A DNA stretch of 64,000 nt from positions 4,442,218 through 4,506,217 of the forward strand of contig CM037837.1 of the NCBI GenBank assembly GCA_021234535.1, in the 5' to 3' direction. Of the stretch, positions 33,111-46,522 are shown piece by piece (position 1 is the first letter of the stretch; each line of letters starts with the position of its first letter). The DNA comes from Stichopus chloronotus. Taxonomy: Eukaryota; Echinodermata; Holothuroidea; Aspidochirotida; Stichopodidae. The translations under genes and the position numbers were made by a program. Under the pieces are notes generated by a model, which did not search any database, was not told the origin of the DNA, and saw only the letters and a program-made list of their open reading frames with translations.

Positions 33111-36100
33111 TGGATGCATTACACCAGACAAGACAATACCCAATCTCATCCGTTAAAACAAAATGTCTCCTTCTTTATTTTTTTAATTTTTGTAAATTCT
33201 ATGCAATGTGATCAGTTATGACAGTGGTACAGTAACTTGTGAACACAGTCACGAATGAAAGTGAAAGGATTCAAAGTCTTCAACGAAAATGTCAAAAGCC
33301 GAAGTGGTCTCATGGGATGGATGCATTGTGTTTGCACATACTGTATAGTGTATACATGCGGAACATGCCATGGCTTTTTGTGACACATTTTCATCAGATT
33401 ACTGAACACCTTTTGGATTAAAGCAATGCTTTTTTTTTAATATAACAACGTGGTCCACAGACTCAGGGGATATGTAATTGAAGTACTTCGAAAGATAAAG
33501 GTTTTGAAAAGTAGTGAAACTCTGATAGAGGACGTTGGTTAAAATTACCCTCTTTTATTTCTGAATCCTATTTTTGAGCTGACTGTACATGCTCACATGC
33601 TCATATGCAGTGCTTGTTGCCATGGTTACCCTCAATCAAATATTTGTCACTGAATTGCTTTTCCAGTTTTCCTTTGCATACATTGTTCATGATTATGTTT
33701 GGTGACACACTAGCTGGAAGCATTGCTTGCGATAACCCAAGACCTCCATTGAAATACTGTGCGCGCGAAGATGAGGCAGGATTCATAGATAGCTAGACAG
33801 GCTGTGAGGTCTGGGGGCACACGATGTTTTCGCAACTTTAGCTAATATTATCTTTTATTGGTCCATTGGTAAAATTTCCGTCACTGGGCCTCATCAAATC
33901 CCCATCCCCAGATTTCTTCTCGGCCCAATGCAAAATTCGCTGTTCCCTTACGCCAGTTTGGAAACGTCCCTCTGCAGTATCACACCATAGGTACACAGCA
34001 TCGTTGAATCATGTACAAACTAGTGAGACCAGGTTTGCAGTGTACAGTGTACACCCATGCCCTCAGAATTTAGTCAAATACATCTGCCAATCATTGTTTA
34101 ATCATTACGTAGCTGCTTGTTGAACAAAACTGACACGTATGACTGGCCAAATGTCCTGCGAACTGCACCTGTAGAGTAGCAACCACACAATGCGGCCGTC
34201 AGTGGTAAAAATTTTTGTTACCTTGACAATTATATAAGGGCATACCCTGTTGTAACTTTTCCCACAAACAATTTGAGACAAATCTGCATTAAGTTACTGT
34301 AATGTGACTGTGTGATATTCTTGATAAAAGTGCAGCACGGGCTATGTATATGCTGTAGTACTGTAGTAGCTTACGTGATGTACGGTACAACTACTGTAGG
34401 ATTGTCTGCGGTGATAAAGACATCATCTGTCTCGACAAACATATTCTACTCAAATTTTAATGAAAACCATATATGTTTGCATTTGATGCAAGATGGAATG
34501 CAATGGTACTTCCAAGATAAAAGTTGCGTGGAATATATTTTATTGATATTTTCTGAGTGTGCAGTGTATTCATTGATCTGCAAGGTTTGTAAAAGTTTGC
34601 AAACTGATTCTGTTTGATCAAGGCTACAAAAGCCTACAAAGCTACAAATATTAATGTATCATAAATATATGGCAGTGCGGGGTACAGACCATTCTTTCTG
34701 CTAGAAATAAAGAATATTTTTTATGTAAACACCCTTTTCATCCAGCATGATCAATGTACAGTACAGTATTGTGACAAAACCGCCACAATGCGCAGTCCTC
34801 TTTGCCCCTTTTTACGTTTTGGAAAGAGGTGCAACTACAGTACAGCATTACTGCATGTGTATCTGCACAGTGTTATATAATACTGACTGACCTGACGTAC
34901 GGCATCTACACCCAATGCACAGTAGATCCAAGTTGAGCGTGGTACTTACCCTGAATTGTCAAAAGGTAGCAGGCTACTGGTACTCTAATGCATTTGATTT
35001 TCAATCGCTAATGTCAGTTTTGAATGTGATGACCATTAATGGGAATATTCATTTCAGAAAAAAAAAAATGTTGCCCAGATTTTTAAAATCACATCATTTT
35101 ATACTATTTGTTGAATGTTACATGTCAATTGCGATTTGCAACCACCAACCCATCACAGAGATCAAAATATAAAGCACAGTTTGTTTTATATTTCATTCCT
35201 TGAAAATTTCATTCCCATTTTTTAATGAGTTTACTGTATCACTTTACTCTCAATAATTTATAAAGTAACAGTACCAAACTCTTCTCTTGCAATCATCACT
35301 TCTGATTTCATGCTTTAAGTTTTAGTCGTTCATTTTTGAACTGAGACCCCCCACATGGAAGTATACATGGGTTTTAGGACCCCTAGGAGGAAAAGTAGAA
35401 GCCCAGTGGTACATTTATTCTAACTGTATGGTACTGTAAGCACCAAGTACTGTGTAATTGCATCTGTGTGCATCTCTGTCTAACTTACCAGTGTCAGCAC
35501 AATAACTACACTCTCATCTTCTATACTTCCAAGTTCAACTGGAAAATTATTAACCACACGAAACTATTGTCCGACACATCCTGGACAACTCCTACCCCTA
35601 TCCTATCTGTATTTTGCCCTTTAAAGTGCTAAGTGTCTGAGGTATTTTGTTGTCAACCCATTCAACATAAAGTTTTCGCTTAACGTAAATAAACTGTGTT
35701 CTTATACAGTAGAAGAATTACTGTATGAGAGTTTGCTATTCCTGTCAAGTAGTGTGCTTTCCTTTTGCTGCTATTGGTAGTTCCAAATCATGCATCAAAA
35801 TTTCATCAAGTGGTTAGTTTTATTGCAGACATCCTGCTTGTCTGGTAATTTTGTCCTCTCTTAAAATTGATTTAAATTCTCCACACTTGAATTTTTCGGG
35901 AGTATGTATACAGTAAACAAATATGTTGCCTCAAGTGGAGCAACTCCAACATTTTTTGAGTCGAGAGTTTGCTGCCGAGTAGTCGTGACTCTGAAGCCAC
36001 TCGTGACTCAGACTTGGTACTGTTGTTGATGATGTCATAACTCCCATCTCACATTACAGTACTGGATGTTACATTTAGAGCAGGATTTATTACATAGACA

Positions 36101-37880
36101 ATGTACAGGAGGGCCCAAGCAGTTTTGGTGGGTAAGAATATATTTGGCACCTCGCTAAATCTACATTGATTTCTTAGATATACTGTAGGTTAGGCCTAGT
36201 GGGAAACAAGAAAAGCACTGGCACTAGTCCTACAGATTCTCTTGTACAATGTTGATGATTCAGTGATAATGATACTTTGTCAGTATTTCCTATGATTTGA
36301 CATAATGATATGTTAGTGGTACCTTCAGTATGTTCAGGTATGAGGATCTTCACACCATTGGTGCCCTTGTTTACAGTTTAAAAAATTCCGCAGGAATCGT
36401 GGCTTCAAGAAAAGTTGAGTCTAGGTAACCACTCCCTGCCAAGCACGACTCTGATGTATAGTCGAGTTAGCCACCCAGGTCACATAAATTGCAAAGGTTT
36501 AGATGTGGAACTATATAGGAAGATTAAGCAAAACAAAGGTATCAGATATGGTAAAATTGCAGAAGTGAAAGCAGGGTTGTTTTTATTTTTCTTAAAAAGA
36601 TCATGATTTAAATAAGTAATTGCTTGAATTAAATCAAATGAGACTGACTGAAAATATAAAGCAAATGCAATGGCTTCCATTGGATGTTTAGTAATTCTCT
36701 TACTTTCAGGTATTGCACATAGGTTTTGACTGGTACACCATGTAGTCTATATACCATGCTGTGTAGGATGTACAGTCAGCAGGACTAGACATTCTGTTTC
36801 ACAGCATTCTTTACATTTTGTGCCAAGGTAACCTGAATGCCTTTAATAAAAGAAAAGACATCAATAAGGTTTTGTCATGCAGTCAAAGCTGTTGATGATT
36901 TCAGTCATTGAAACTTGTCAGTTGTCCCAATTCCTCCCCAAGGTAAAAAAAAGTCTTCTTTTGTCCACCGAGGTTGATATTTCGCTCATGTTAATATGGG
37001 TTTTAGGCACATGGCTGGTTAATCCAATCGGCAAATTCACAGAAATTGTGAAGTGAGGAACAAATGTTAAAACCCCTGCAGGCTACTATGAATGTATGAG
37101 TCAGGAAGTTTAATTGGATGTGCAGCTCCATGCACTTCACATGATCTGCACGTTTTTAGCGGTCCCCTTTAGATTTTGAGCAGATTTCACCTTTTTGACT
37201 GGGACTGTACAGCCCTGCAGTGAATAGTAGTACATGTTTGTACGGTAGAAGATGCGTAACTTCGATATTTCAAACGCAGAATGAAGTGTTAGTATTTAGA
37301 TTTGAGGTAGTGGGTGTACATGTTTAATGGTGATGTTCAACGACTACTGCACGGTACTGTATGTACCAACTTCCCCGTAGATGAGAGGGACGGTACTGTT
37401 GACATGTGACCTTGTTTCTTCTCCATCTCATCTTTTCCCTTCCTCTCCTTCCTTCCGCTTCACCCTCCTACGCACGTGTTGACGGAGATGGGCTCCCTCA
37501 GTGATTCAGTGTACTGTTATGAGATCGATTAAGGAAGAATTAAAGGATTGCTTCTGACATATGAAATCGATCTTAATTCAATAACTGTAAAGCACCATTC
37601 AAGTACAGTACCGTCATACTCCACTACCCTCACTCTGAAAGAAAAACATTCTTAAGTTGGCCTTCTCTCCTAGAGCCCCCTTAAATAGCTTTTCACCCTT
37701 TCCTGTTCAAATGTCAAATGCCAAGTGCTGTAATGTAGGATTACAAAAATTGAAATCATTATGTACAGATACTTTATCCTTTCAGAAACCACGAGTATAA
37801 GCTGACCGTACTAAATGGTTTGCTTCTCAATTTCACTGTGTGTGCACAACGTATCACTGCATGTATTTCCCAATCCGCAG

Positions 37881-37964
37881 GTGGTCCACCAGATTAACAA
37901 GGGTGCGTACGGACAGGTTGTCAAGGTAGAAAGGCAGTCAGATGGACAGATATTTGCCATGAAG
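37881..37964 (+). CDS. RSKR: RSKR (SgK494) kinase, exon 3: glycine loop and catalytic lysine
   Basis: 28 codons between the acceptor caatccgcag and the donor gtaagt, phase 0 at both ends. It encodes the ATP-binding N-lobe start, I-N-K-G-A-Y-G-Q-V-V-K-V, then I-F-A-M-K, whose lysine is the ATP-contacting lysine of kinase subdomain II. The first glycine of the usual G-x-G-x-x-G loop is Asn here. From memory the human protein also lacks it, so this is a family trait. Order and spacing match the AGC-related kinase domain of RSKR, directly following F-L-P-E of exon 2. Confidence 0.92.
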
Positions 37965-39686
37965 GTAAGTGAATTTTTACTGTGAAGTCGTATTGGTATT
38001 GTGTCAGTCAGCGAATGAAGAGCATCTAGGTGGTACAGTACTGGATATTAATCTCCATAAGTTTTGATCATCTCGCTCGGTGACAGGGACATCAGCATGT
38101 CAGTGACCTACCATAGTAAGGCGCCCCCTTGTGGTCAGTGAAATGAGAAAACTAAATGTTTTGAGAAATGTTATACACCATTGATTCTAGTTGTTACCCG
38201 GTGCAAATATTTGTACCGATAAAACTTATAAAAACAATAGCCTACTTCTGTGTTTATCCGAACATCCCCATAGTATGTCTGTTTGTGTATACAGTCATGT
38301 TTCCTTGCTTTCATTTGCTCATCATGTAATAGCTGTGCAGTTAAAAAAGTGGTGTAAAAATGTTTGTATTACATTAATATGACACTGAAAAAGGTGTATC
38401 TGCAGGTTACATTAATGAAACCCTCTAATACAGTTCTTGATTTTCAAGTTCATCCAAGTAAGAGCAGTCTAAATAAGGTTTTCCTCTTGTCCATACATGT
38501 TATCAGATTATCCAGACTCTCTTTCCCTGTCATGCTTATCGCAGCCTTGTATCACATTTGTCTGTCTAAAATGTATGATTAGCCTTTCATTCAACATTAC
38601 TCACTTTATACCATGTAGATCTACATACGGTATTTAAGCTTAGACTACCTGTGGATTAAACTTTCATTTTTTTGAGTTTCGATTTCTCCATTTATATTAA
38701 AGGAATTCTCCACCGACAAGAAAACTAAACACAATTTATGAGATTCTGTACTGTTCTGTCTGTGAAATGTAACAATTTTACCAGAGGAAGGTTCCTCAGG
38801 TATGAAATGATGCTTTGAAAGTTGGGCTTTTTGCACTCTATGTGTCTCTGGCAAGGTCTTGCGATGCAAAAACTCTTTTAAGTTCACAGATTATGAAAAC
38901 CCAATGAATGTCTACATTCAGTATAGATACTTTTTGTGCAAGAAACCAGTGGAGCTGTTGTTGTGATTGTGATGGACATAAAATGTAAAATGCTAACACT
39001 TACAGACCTACCAAACCAAGCAACGGTAAGTTGTGTAATAAGTTCAAAGGTATTTCTGTCCTTTATTCATAGGTACCAGTTCAATAACATTTACAGAGCA
39101 ACGTCCTTTAAGTCAAGCTAATCCTTAGACAATTAGGTAACTTGGAACAATGCTTTAACGGTAGGCCTATGCCACTCCCTTGGGAAACTAAGGTTTTATC
39201 ACCAAATGAGAGATCAGAACAGTACTGCAACCCACAGCTTGAGTTAAAAATCAACAGCAATGTTCAAGATAGATTGGTTGGTACTGCGTCACAATCCATT
39301 GATTTCTAGCGCCAGGCTTGTGCCATGAATATTTACTAAAATAGTTCATTTTCCGAATTCTTTGAGATATTTCCTGAAAATGAGAACAATGACTTGCCTA
39401 CAGTACAATAATGTTTGCATCTTGTTTTAAGAGACGTGAGAACTTTGAGAAGCAATGGTGGAGAATTCCTTTAATTAAAAATGTAACTCAACGCATGGTG
39501 TTTGGGCTCTTATCCTTGGACGTGTCAGGTATCCCAACTGTATGCTACTCTTTGATCATTTGTTTTGTGGTTTTGACTCCTTGCCAAATGCAGGCAAGGG
39601 ATCTAAGCGAGGACGATGTTGGTGTGTATGTGTTTGTCCACACTGCCTGACCTGACTGTGACACAGCAAAACTCCTTGCGACTGGG

Positions 39687-40165
39687 AGGTCAAAGGTGTT
39701 TAGGGTCAGCAGAGGTCATAATGTGGAAAGCTTGTGAACACTCATTACTGCTCTAGCTTCTGGAGGGAAGGTGCAATGCATTTTGAAGTAGGTGTGCGGA
39801 ACAGACAATTAAAGATCTTGGCTGCGATTGTTTCTGGTTTTGGTCAAAGGTCATCTGAGGTCACCTGCAAACAAATCATGACAGACTATATGTTTGTCAG
39901 TATCTCAGAAACTACATGTTGCATGAACTTCAAACTTGAATGGTTCAGTATGTACTGCATACTGATTAAATAAGATTATGAGGCTTTTTTTGAGGTCAAA
40001 GGTCATATGTGGTCTTCAGAGGTCATAATGTGAAAAGATTATGAACACACAAGCTTTTGAAGAGTAAGTGCAAGGGAGTCCAATGTTCTGCTAGGATTGT
40101 TTTGGTGCAGGAGGCTTTGATTGTAGAAGTCAAAGATTGTTTGAGGTTAACAGAGGTCATGATCC
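39687..40165. repeat. Four-unit tandem repeat carrying AGGTCA half-sites
   Basis: Units of about 150 bases begin near 39687, 39841, 39993 and 40127. Each carries direct repeats of the nuclear-receptor half-site AGGTCA. A perfect DR1 (AGGTCAaAGGTCA) is at 39993-40005, a near-perfect one at 39841-39853 and a DR4 (AGGTCAtctgAGGTCA) at 39848-39863. Further half-sites lie at 39713-39718, 40020-40025 and 40154-40159. Shared gaggtcataatgtg and cttgtgaacac-like words confirm the tandem origin. Confidence 0.85.
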
Positions 40166-43100
40166 GAATCTTTAAAATACATTAATTATCCACTTCTTGT
40201 TTGAACTTGCTTTGAATTTTGTATTTAGCCCTTGGTAAGCAGAGCATTCCTCTTTCTTCGAAGTGAAAGAAGGTTACAGTCCAAATATGTCACATCACTT
40301 TGTAAAGTTCTTCCAGATTCTTTACGGCTGTCAGTGGAGCAAGGAAAATTGTGGTCATGGAAACTAAGTTCTTCATGATTGAATATTGGCAAGGAATCAC
40401 TAATTCAAATGACTTTTTGGTTTTTATTTTATTGTATTTTTTTTTGGGGGGGGAGCAACGAAGATTGTGAGTGAGGTCAGTCCTGTAAGTTCTACTGTAC
40501 TTTGATAACCAATGCTGCAAGACAAGATCGATAGGAATCTGCATGTACTTGCCATTGATAATAAAGTCTGAACGAAAACCAAGCTGCTTATTAAAAAACC
40601 TCAATACTTACAATAGGAATGATGACTCACTTTTTCTTGAGCAAACATTGTGAGATGAATCAGCTCAACGGCTGACTATTCTCTGATTTTCTGAGAGTCT
40701 CATTATAATGCCCTGAGCTCCTTTCCTCTGTACAGGGAAAAGATGCGCTGTGTAAAGAATATAGCAATGACGGTGATGTTGTGCTTTGAAGGTTGGTTTT
40801 AATCTGAAAAGTAAGGATGTAGGAAAAATGTAGACAATACTTAAAAATGTTAGACTTTCATTTTGCACAAATTGGGGGCCCATTTTGGAGCTCCATTTGA
40901 CTTTTTGGTATTTGAAGCTGACAACTTTACTGCAGAAATTGCAGAGTGTTCTCTGTGTAAGAAACATATACGTGGTACTTTACACTGAATTGATGAGTAG
41001 GTCTTCATTGGGAGTTGGGCAGGTGTGTGATCCAAATTCCGTACACGTTTCTGCAAACACAAAAATGTACAAATGCCTGATTCTGTTCTGATCACCGTGG
41101 CTGCCACATATAGACCAGAGAACGAATACCCCGCAGTGAGAGACAACCAGCAATATCCTTTCATGTAATTCATATTACAGGCACTACTACAGCACCGGAT
41201 GTTGAGTCATTGATGTGAATGTGCTGCAATTTTGTTGGCATTGTGAATTTTCATGTTTGTTCCAGTCATAGTTTTTTTTTTTCTCAGTTTTCAGTGGCAC
41301 TTTACTGCACCATCAATTTACACAATCTTAAAAGGGAAAAAAAAAAATAGAGTACGTGAATGAATTAGCGAATGAACGCGTGCTAGGTTTGTAGATGTGC
41401 AGGCCGGTCGGACAGCCGGAAAGTTCATTAAGCATTCCTTCTATGTAGTAGGTGTAATCAATGAGTTGTCTACACTAGAAATTCAGTTTAGCAGATAATT
41501 CAACAATTTCTCGGTAATCATTAATTACGATACACCATGTATCAGATGACTGGTCCCAGAAGAATAAAGTCAGAAATGTCTATTCAGCCATGCAGCAGTG
41601 AATAATACAGACTATTGATATTAATATCCTGGGCATCTTTGACAACGGAAGTTACTTACATATTTATACACCCAATGTGCTATGCAGATTGTCAAGGAAC
41701 TGGGGAAAACAATTGTCCGGAGAGCAGGGGTAAAGAGGAATTTTTGATTATTGAGATGGTGCTCAGTTATGCAAAATAGCCACTGAGGTATGATTCCTTG
41801 GCCCATTTCCCTCTTGTCAACTTTTCTTGGAGCCTAGGCTGGACTCTTGTAGGAGACAGGATGTTTTTAAAGAAGGCAGTTGCTAATACATGGAAATGGC
41901 AATTTTTACTCAGAGGGTGGGCCACGGTGGCCACCCCTTTAAAACTTCTCATGGACAACACTGACACTGCATAGAAATGCAACTTAATCAACAAGTGTCA
42001 TAAACAAGTTTCAGATTCCAAACACGCAAGGTTAAGTTGCAGTACCTTTGAATTAAGTCCCTACTGACTTGGTAAGTATAATGGTGGAACATATCTTATC
42101 GCAGAAAAGATGCTTAAATTCCATGCATTACAACACTTTTCTTTTACAGATTTCTGGTGCCAGATTGTTCACCATTAACTTCTTCACTCTTGTGGGATCA
42201 AACACAATTAAAGGAAGGGTTGTCATGTACCGAGGTAGTACAGAGTATTTTCTTGTGTCAAACATATTTTGTCCCCAACCATCCAATGTTAATCCAGAAA
42301 GGCAAGTACAGAATTGTCAAAATTCACCTGTGAAGTATCTCCAAAGTTACAGTGATTAATTCACAGCTTACAAGGTAACTACATCAGGACTAAGTGGAGT
42401 ATCTGGGTTCCTGGGTCACCCCGACTAGGGAGCTGCTATGGAGAAGTATGTATGCATACACCTTTGAACTAGGGTTTACACTGCCAAGGTCGCACAGTAA
42501 TCTATCTTTTGTCTTGTTCTTGACATTCTATGAATGGGATTAGAAAATGGGCACAATTTGGAAGTTGTCAGTCTGCTGCAGTCACAGGTAGACTTGGAGG
42601 TGTTCTCCACTGCACCAGTGCTACCAGTCGTCATGGAAATATACAATTATTCTGTCTTTCGATGTTCGGTGATGTGTATGATGATATAACATTTAGGTTG
42701 CACATCAAATGATGAAAAAGAATCCATAGTCCATACTTGGCTATTTAAGTAAACCTCACGAAAATCTTTATCTAGATAGTCAAAAAATGTTTTGCCTCTT
42801 CCACTCATTTGCATGCTGTCTCTTCTTATGATATGCTGAAAGTTCTTCATTTACTTCAGTTAAACACTCTTATACAGTATAGTTTCATGCCACCTGCTCT
42901 GAAAATTTCAACATAAAACCCATGCTTCAGAGCATTACTATGAACGAGCTAATTGTTTAGGGATTACTGGACTTAACTGATGTTGCTAGATGAATGGTAT
43001 TGAACTGGAATTGCCAAATAAAGGAATATATGGCATACCTTTGAACCAATGACACGGACTATCTTCACTCAATTTGGTGGGTCTGAAGGTATTAATGCTC

Positions 43101-45684
43101 AGATGTTTATATATTCTGCCCAGTCTCCCCAGTAGTAGCTCTCTCCCCTGACTGAAAATGCTCTGTATGGGTACTCGAAACTCAAATGAATAAAACAGGT
43201 ACCCGTCTGTTAAAAAAAATTGCTGAATGTTACTATGTTGTCATTCCGATCTCTGAATGACATATGAATGACGAGAGATAACACAGCAAATTTAAGCTGT
43301 AGCATAAGGGCAGGGTTTGAATCAAAATGGTAGGAAAAAAAAAAACAAATCAAAAGACCATCCAATTTTTTAAAAAAAAAGGAAACTTTTGTTTTGGACT
43401 TTCCAAATTCTGGAATTCAGCAAGCTGACATTCTGTGAAATTCTGTGTCGGGATGAATCAAAGACTCTACAAGACTGAAGTATCAACACGCTACGTAGAA
43501 TCTTTGCTGTGAACAATGCAGCATAACTACTGTAGTTCGATCAGAAAAATGTCGCTGATATTGTCTTACTTTATTTTCTCCAAGAAATGTCACAAAGTTT
43601 TGAAAGTCAGACTGTATAACTAAGAGTTATTGTTTGAATTTGTTTGGAACATGCCTTTGATGGCCTTCTCTCTGAATTTACATGTCTACCATTTTTCTTT
43701 TCCTCCGCTGCCCAATTTAGGTGTTGATAATGATAAAAGAGGCCCACAAGGTCAGGACATTTTAAGTTGCCCTTGGTGAGCTGTCAACAGAGGTGTCAAG
43801 TGTTTTAGCCATGGAATCTTAAAAGTCAGGGACAACCTTAATGGGTCTGTTTATAGACCTCTGCTTTGAACTACCTTGATGTACAAATGCTATGGTCTTG
43901 AGGATAATATTCAAAGATCATTACAATTCCTTATTTACAATAGTTGATTTGTGACAAGCTTGTTCTAATGGAACATTCTAGTGACATGTGGTTTCCATCA
44001 GTGGAGGGAGAGAAAACTTTCCCTGATTTTTCTTCAGCGGCCAATCCTTTATTTTTACAACCATCGGTACTTTAGGAGAGTATGGGGGCAACTATATGGA
44101 TCGAATAAGGAAATCAGAAGTGTACTCACCAAAAACAAATCTAAAGTCCGTTTATAAACACTGGCTCTGGCTAAATCCGTGGTCAATATATTCCGGTCCT
44201 GGTCGATATTCCAAATTGTAAAAATACAAGTAAAATGTATAAATCGGCGAATTAATTAAGTGATGCTGTAAAGAACTTTTCGCTTTCCTGTCGCGAACCA
44301 CGTGGCTTTGCTAAGGAAGTTGAAAGAGTTCTCCGGGAAGTATATAAAGTGAAATTGGGGTAAAAATATGAAGATGAATATGCGAGGATTATTGGTGTCA
44401 ATAATCGGGTATTTAATAAAAATTCGCTACTCTCACTAGAGACGGAGGCTCGTGCCTAATCGTTGAGAAGTAGGACGCAGAGTGATAAGAGTTCTTTGTT
44501 CATCTCCTCGTGTCAAGTAAGAGGTTTCGGCTGATGCATAATTAGTCATCCGCCGAAACAAAGGGATGTTCATACAAAACTTGGCAAGAAAACTTTTCTG
44601 AGAATTTGGAATAATTTGTTTGCCAAGTGGACACCGGAAGTGAGGGCAGGCTTCCAATCTATGACTTCTGGATGAAGCCGCTACAGTACCATGCCTCAGA
44701 TTACAAACTGCTACCCGGTGTACCTGTACATGTGGATTGTAGCTCTATGCTGTAGTGCAGTATGTTCACATATTCTTTGTAATAAAGGCAAGGTTCAATA
44801 CCTCTCCAACCCTCCCCTCGTCAGTTGCTCTCATTGAAGCTGACAAGTTTTGTGATATCAATGTGATGACTCACTTTATTTTAGGCTAATTCCCCAGCCA
44901 GTACTGTTTTTCATCGTGCTTCCAGAACATCTCACTCCCATAGTGCAGCTGTTTGTGTATGCAGGTCAATAAGGCCAATGATTTCAGTGTTTATATTAGT
45001 TGGTTGCACTTAGCTGAGTTGACTATACAGGTAGCTCTCATAACCTGTTACATTTCCAGACTGCCGTTTATGAGATAACACTCACAGTGTAAGTGGGATC
45101 TGGTTTAATGTCTGGTGGTATTCTGGTCAGGCAGGACCTCTCACCAGAAATTAGGTCATGGTAAACTAGGTGATGATTCAGAGGCCTTGTCAAGTCCTTT
45201 ACATCTCAGGTTCGATTTAGCGGGGAATTGAAGATTTTGTTCAGGCTGTGAATGTTATATAGGCTTAATCTGTATTTGTCTAGTGCATTTGAATGCTCAG
45301 TCTTCACTTCTTCTTTTAAATTACAAATTATGGAATTGGAGTTTTGTACTTCCTTGTCTTATAAGTGGAAATGATGTTCCGTGGATTTTTTTTTTTCTCT
45401 GTTTAAGTTGGTCAGAGAAGACCTGTCAATCTTCTTAGTGATCTAAAGGCTACTTAGTTAGATCAAGCTTATTTTAAAGACATAATCTCATCACCCAGAC
45501 AGTTTCAATTCTCCCAACCACTTGCATCTAGTCCCTCCCACAGCCTTTGTAAAATTCCTCAACATGTGTAATCAAAACAATGGATCCCTGTGTACACTGT
45601 GTAATGTGAGCTACTTTGAATCTTGTGAATTTGCTGTCAATCGAAGGGTACTGTAACTTAGAACCAGTTGAGAATTTTGCAATT

Positions 45685-45778
45685 CACATCGTAGGCATAT
45701 ACTTTCCCCTTGCTTCACTAATGCATCTTTTGACCCTACTGTATGCTCAAATCGTCATCGAAACTAATTCTAGCACCG
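45685..45778. repeat. Diverged copy of the hairpin element at 59346-59491
   Basis: cacatc(g)taggcatatac, cttgcttcactaatgcat and ttttgaccctac match the left side of the later element. Its central loop appears reverse-complemented (ctcaaatcgtcatcgaaact followed by aattctagcac) and the right arm is absent. Confidence 0.7.
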
Positions 45779-46168
45779 CCCCCTCTAAGGCCTAGCAAGC
45801 CCTCGTTCGCCTTTCGCTCGAGGGTTGTCAACAGGTCTGGAAAAGCTCCGCTGATTTTTGCCTCGCGAAAAGGCAGCTGACTCGGAAAACCTTGAGTATT
45901 CTTGTTTTTTTCGTTTCCAGTTAGTTCCTCATTTCTAGCCTGTTATATTTTTCCAAATTTGCTCTCGCTTTTGTGAGAAATTTTTGTTTAAATATTTCAG
46001 TATCGTGCAGAATGCCCACGACTGATATCCTATCGTGCCACTGCACAGTTTAGCGGGAACCTATACTCTCAGTTATTATGCAATTCCCTTAAGGGAAAGA
46101 TCTACTTGCACTGTAGATGTTGAGCATGGCTTCTTGCCATCGGATCAACAAGTTTTCATGCCACTTGC

Positions 46169-46522
46169 TTAAAGGGAAATAGGGCGTTTGTTCAGAGAAA
46201 ACATACATATTTTTGAAACCAATGTTTGTGGATGCAGAATGATAGATTATTCAAAATAAGGAAGGACAAAAAGCCTCCTTTTCAAGAAATAAGCTCCTCA
46301 CAGACTGAAATTCAGTTATTTGTTGCTCAACAATAATTTGTTCACCCAAACTTTTCAAAATTCAAATGATCAATCTTCCATTACTCATCACATGCATAAT
46401 GTTTTGAGGAGATGAAGCTTTGGTAGATGTTTATCGATGAGACTGAATGGTTTAATAATAATTACTGCTATTTTCCTTTGTATGTCATGTTCGGGTATTC
46501 TAAACGCCCTATTTCCCTTTAA
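46169..46522. mobile_element. TTAA-flanked MITE with perfect 21-base TIRs
   Basis: The left end TTAAAGGGAAATAGGGCGTT (one further T) is matched exactly by its reverse complement at the right end (46502-46522). TTAA forms both outer edges, as in piggyBac-type elements. The interior of about 310 bases has no transposase frame. A diverged ttaagggaaa lies just outside on the left at about 46089-46098. Confidence 0.85.

Larger units (their letters stand above)
27462..37880 (+). other. RSKR intron 2
   Basis: About 10.4 kb with no supported exon. It contains the 112-base tandem triplication (29595-29940), the 55-base minisatellite (32628-33110), a purine-rich GA tract near 30490-30515 and a pyrimidine-rich tract near 37418-37470. 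The short open frames lack domain content. Confidence 0.7.

Noticed and set aside
44436..44657. 73-residue minus-strand open frame in a somewhat GC-richer patch
   Set aside because: No recognisable domain and no splice signals in a sensible arrangement.
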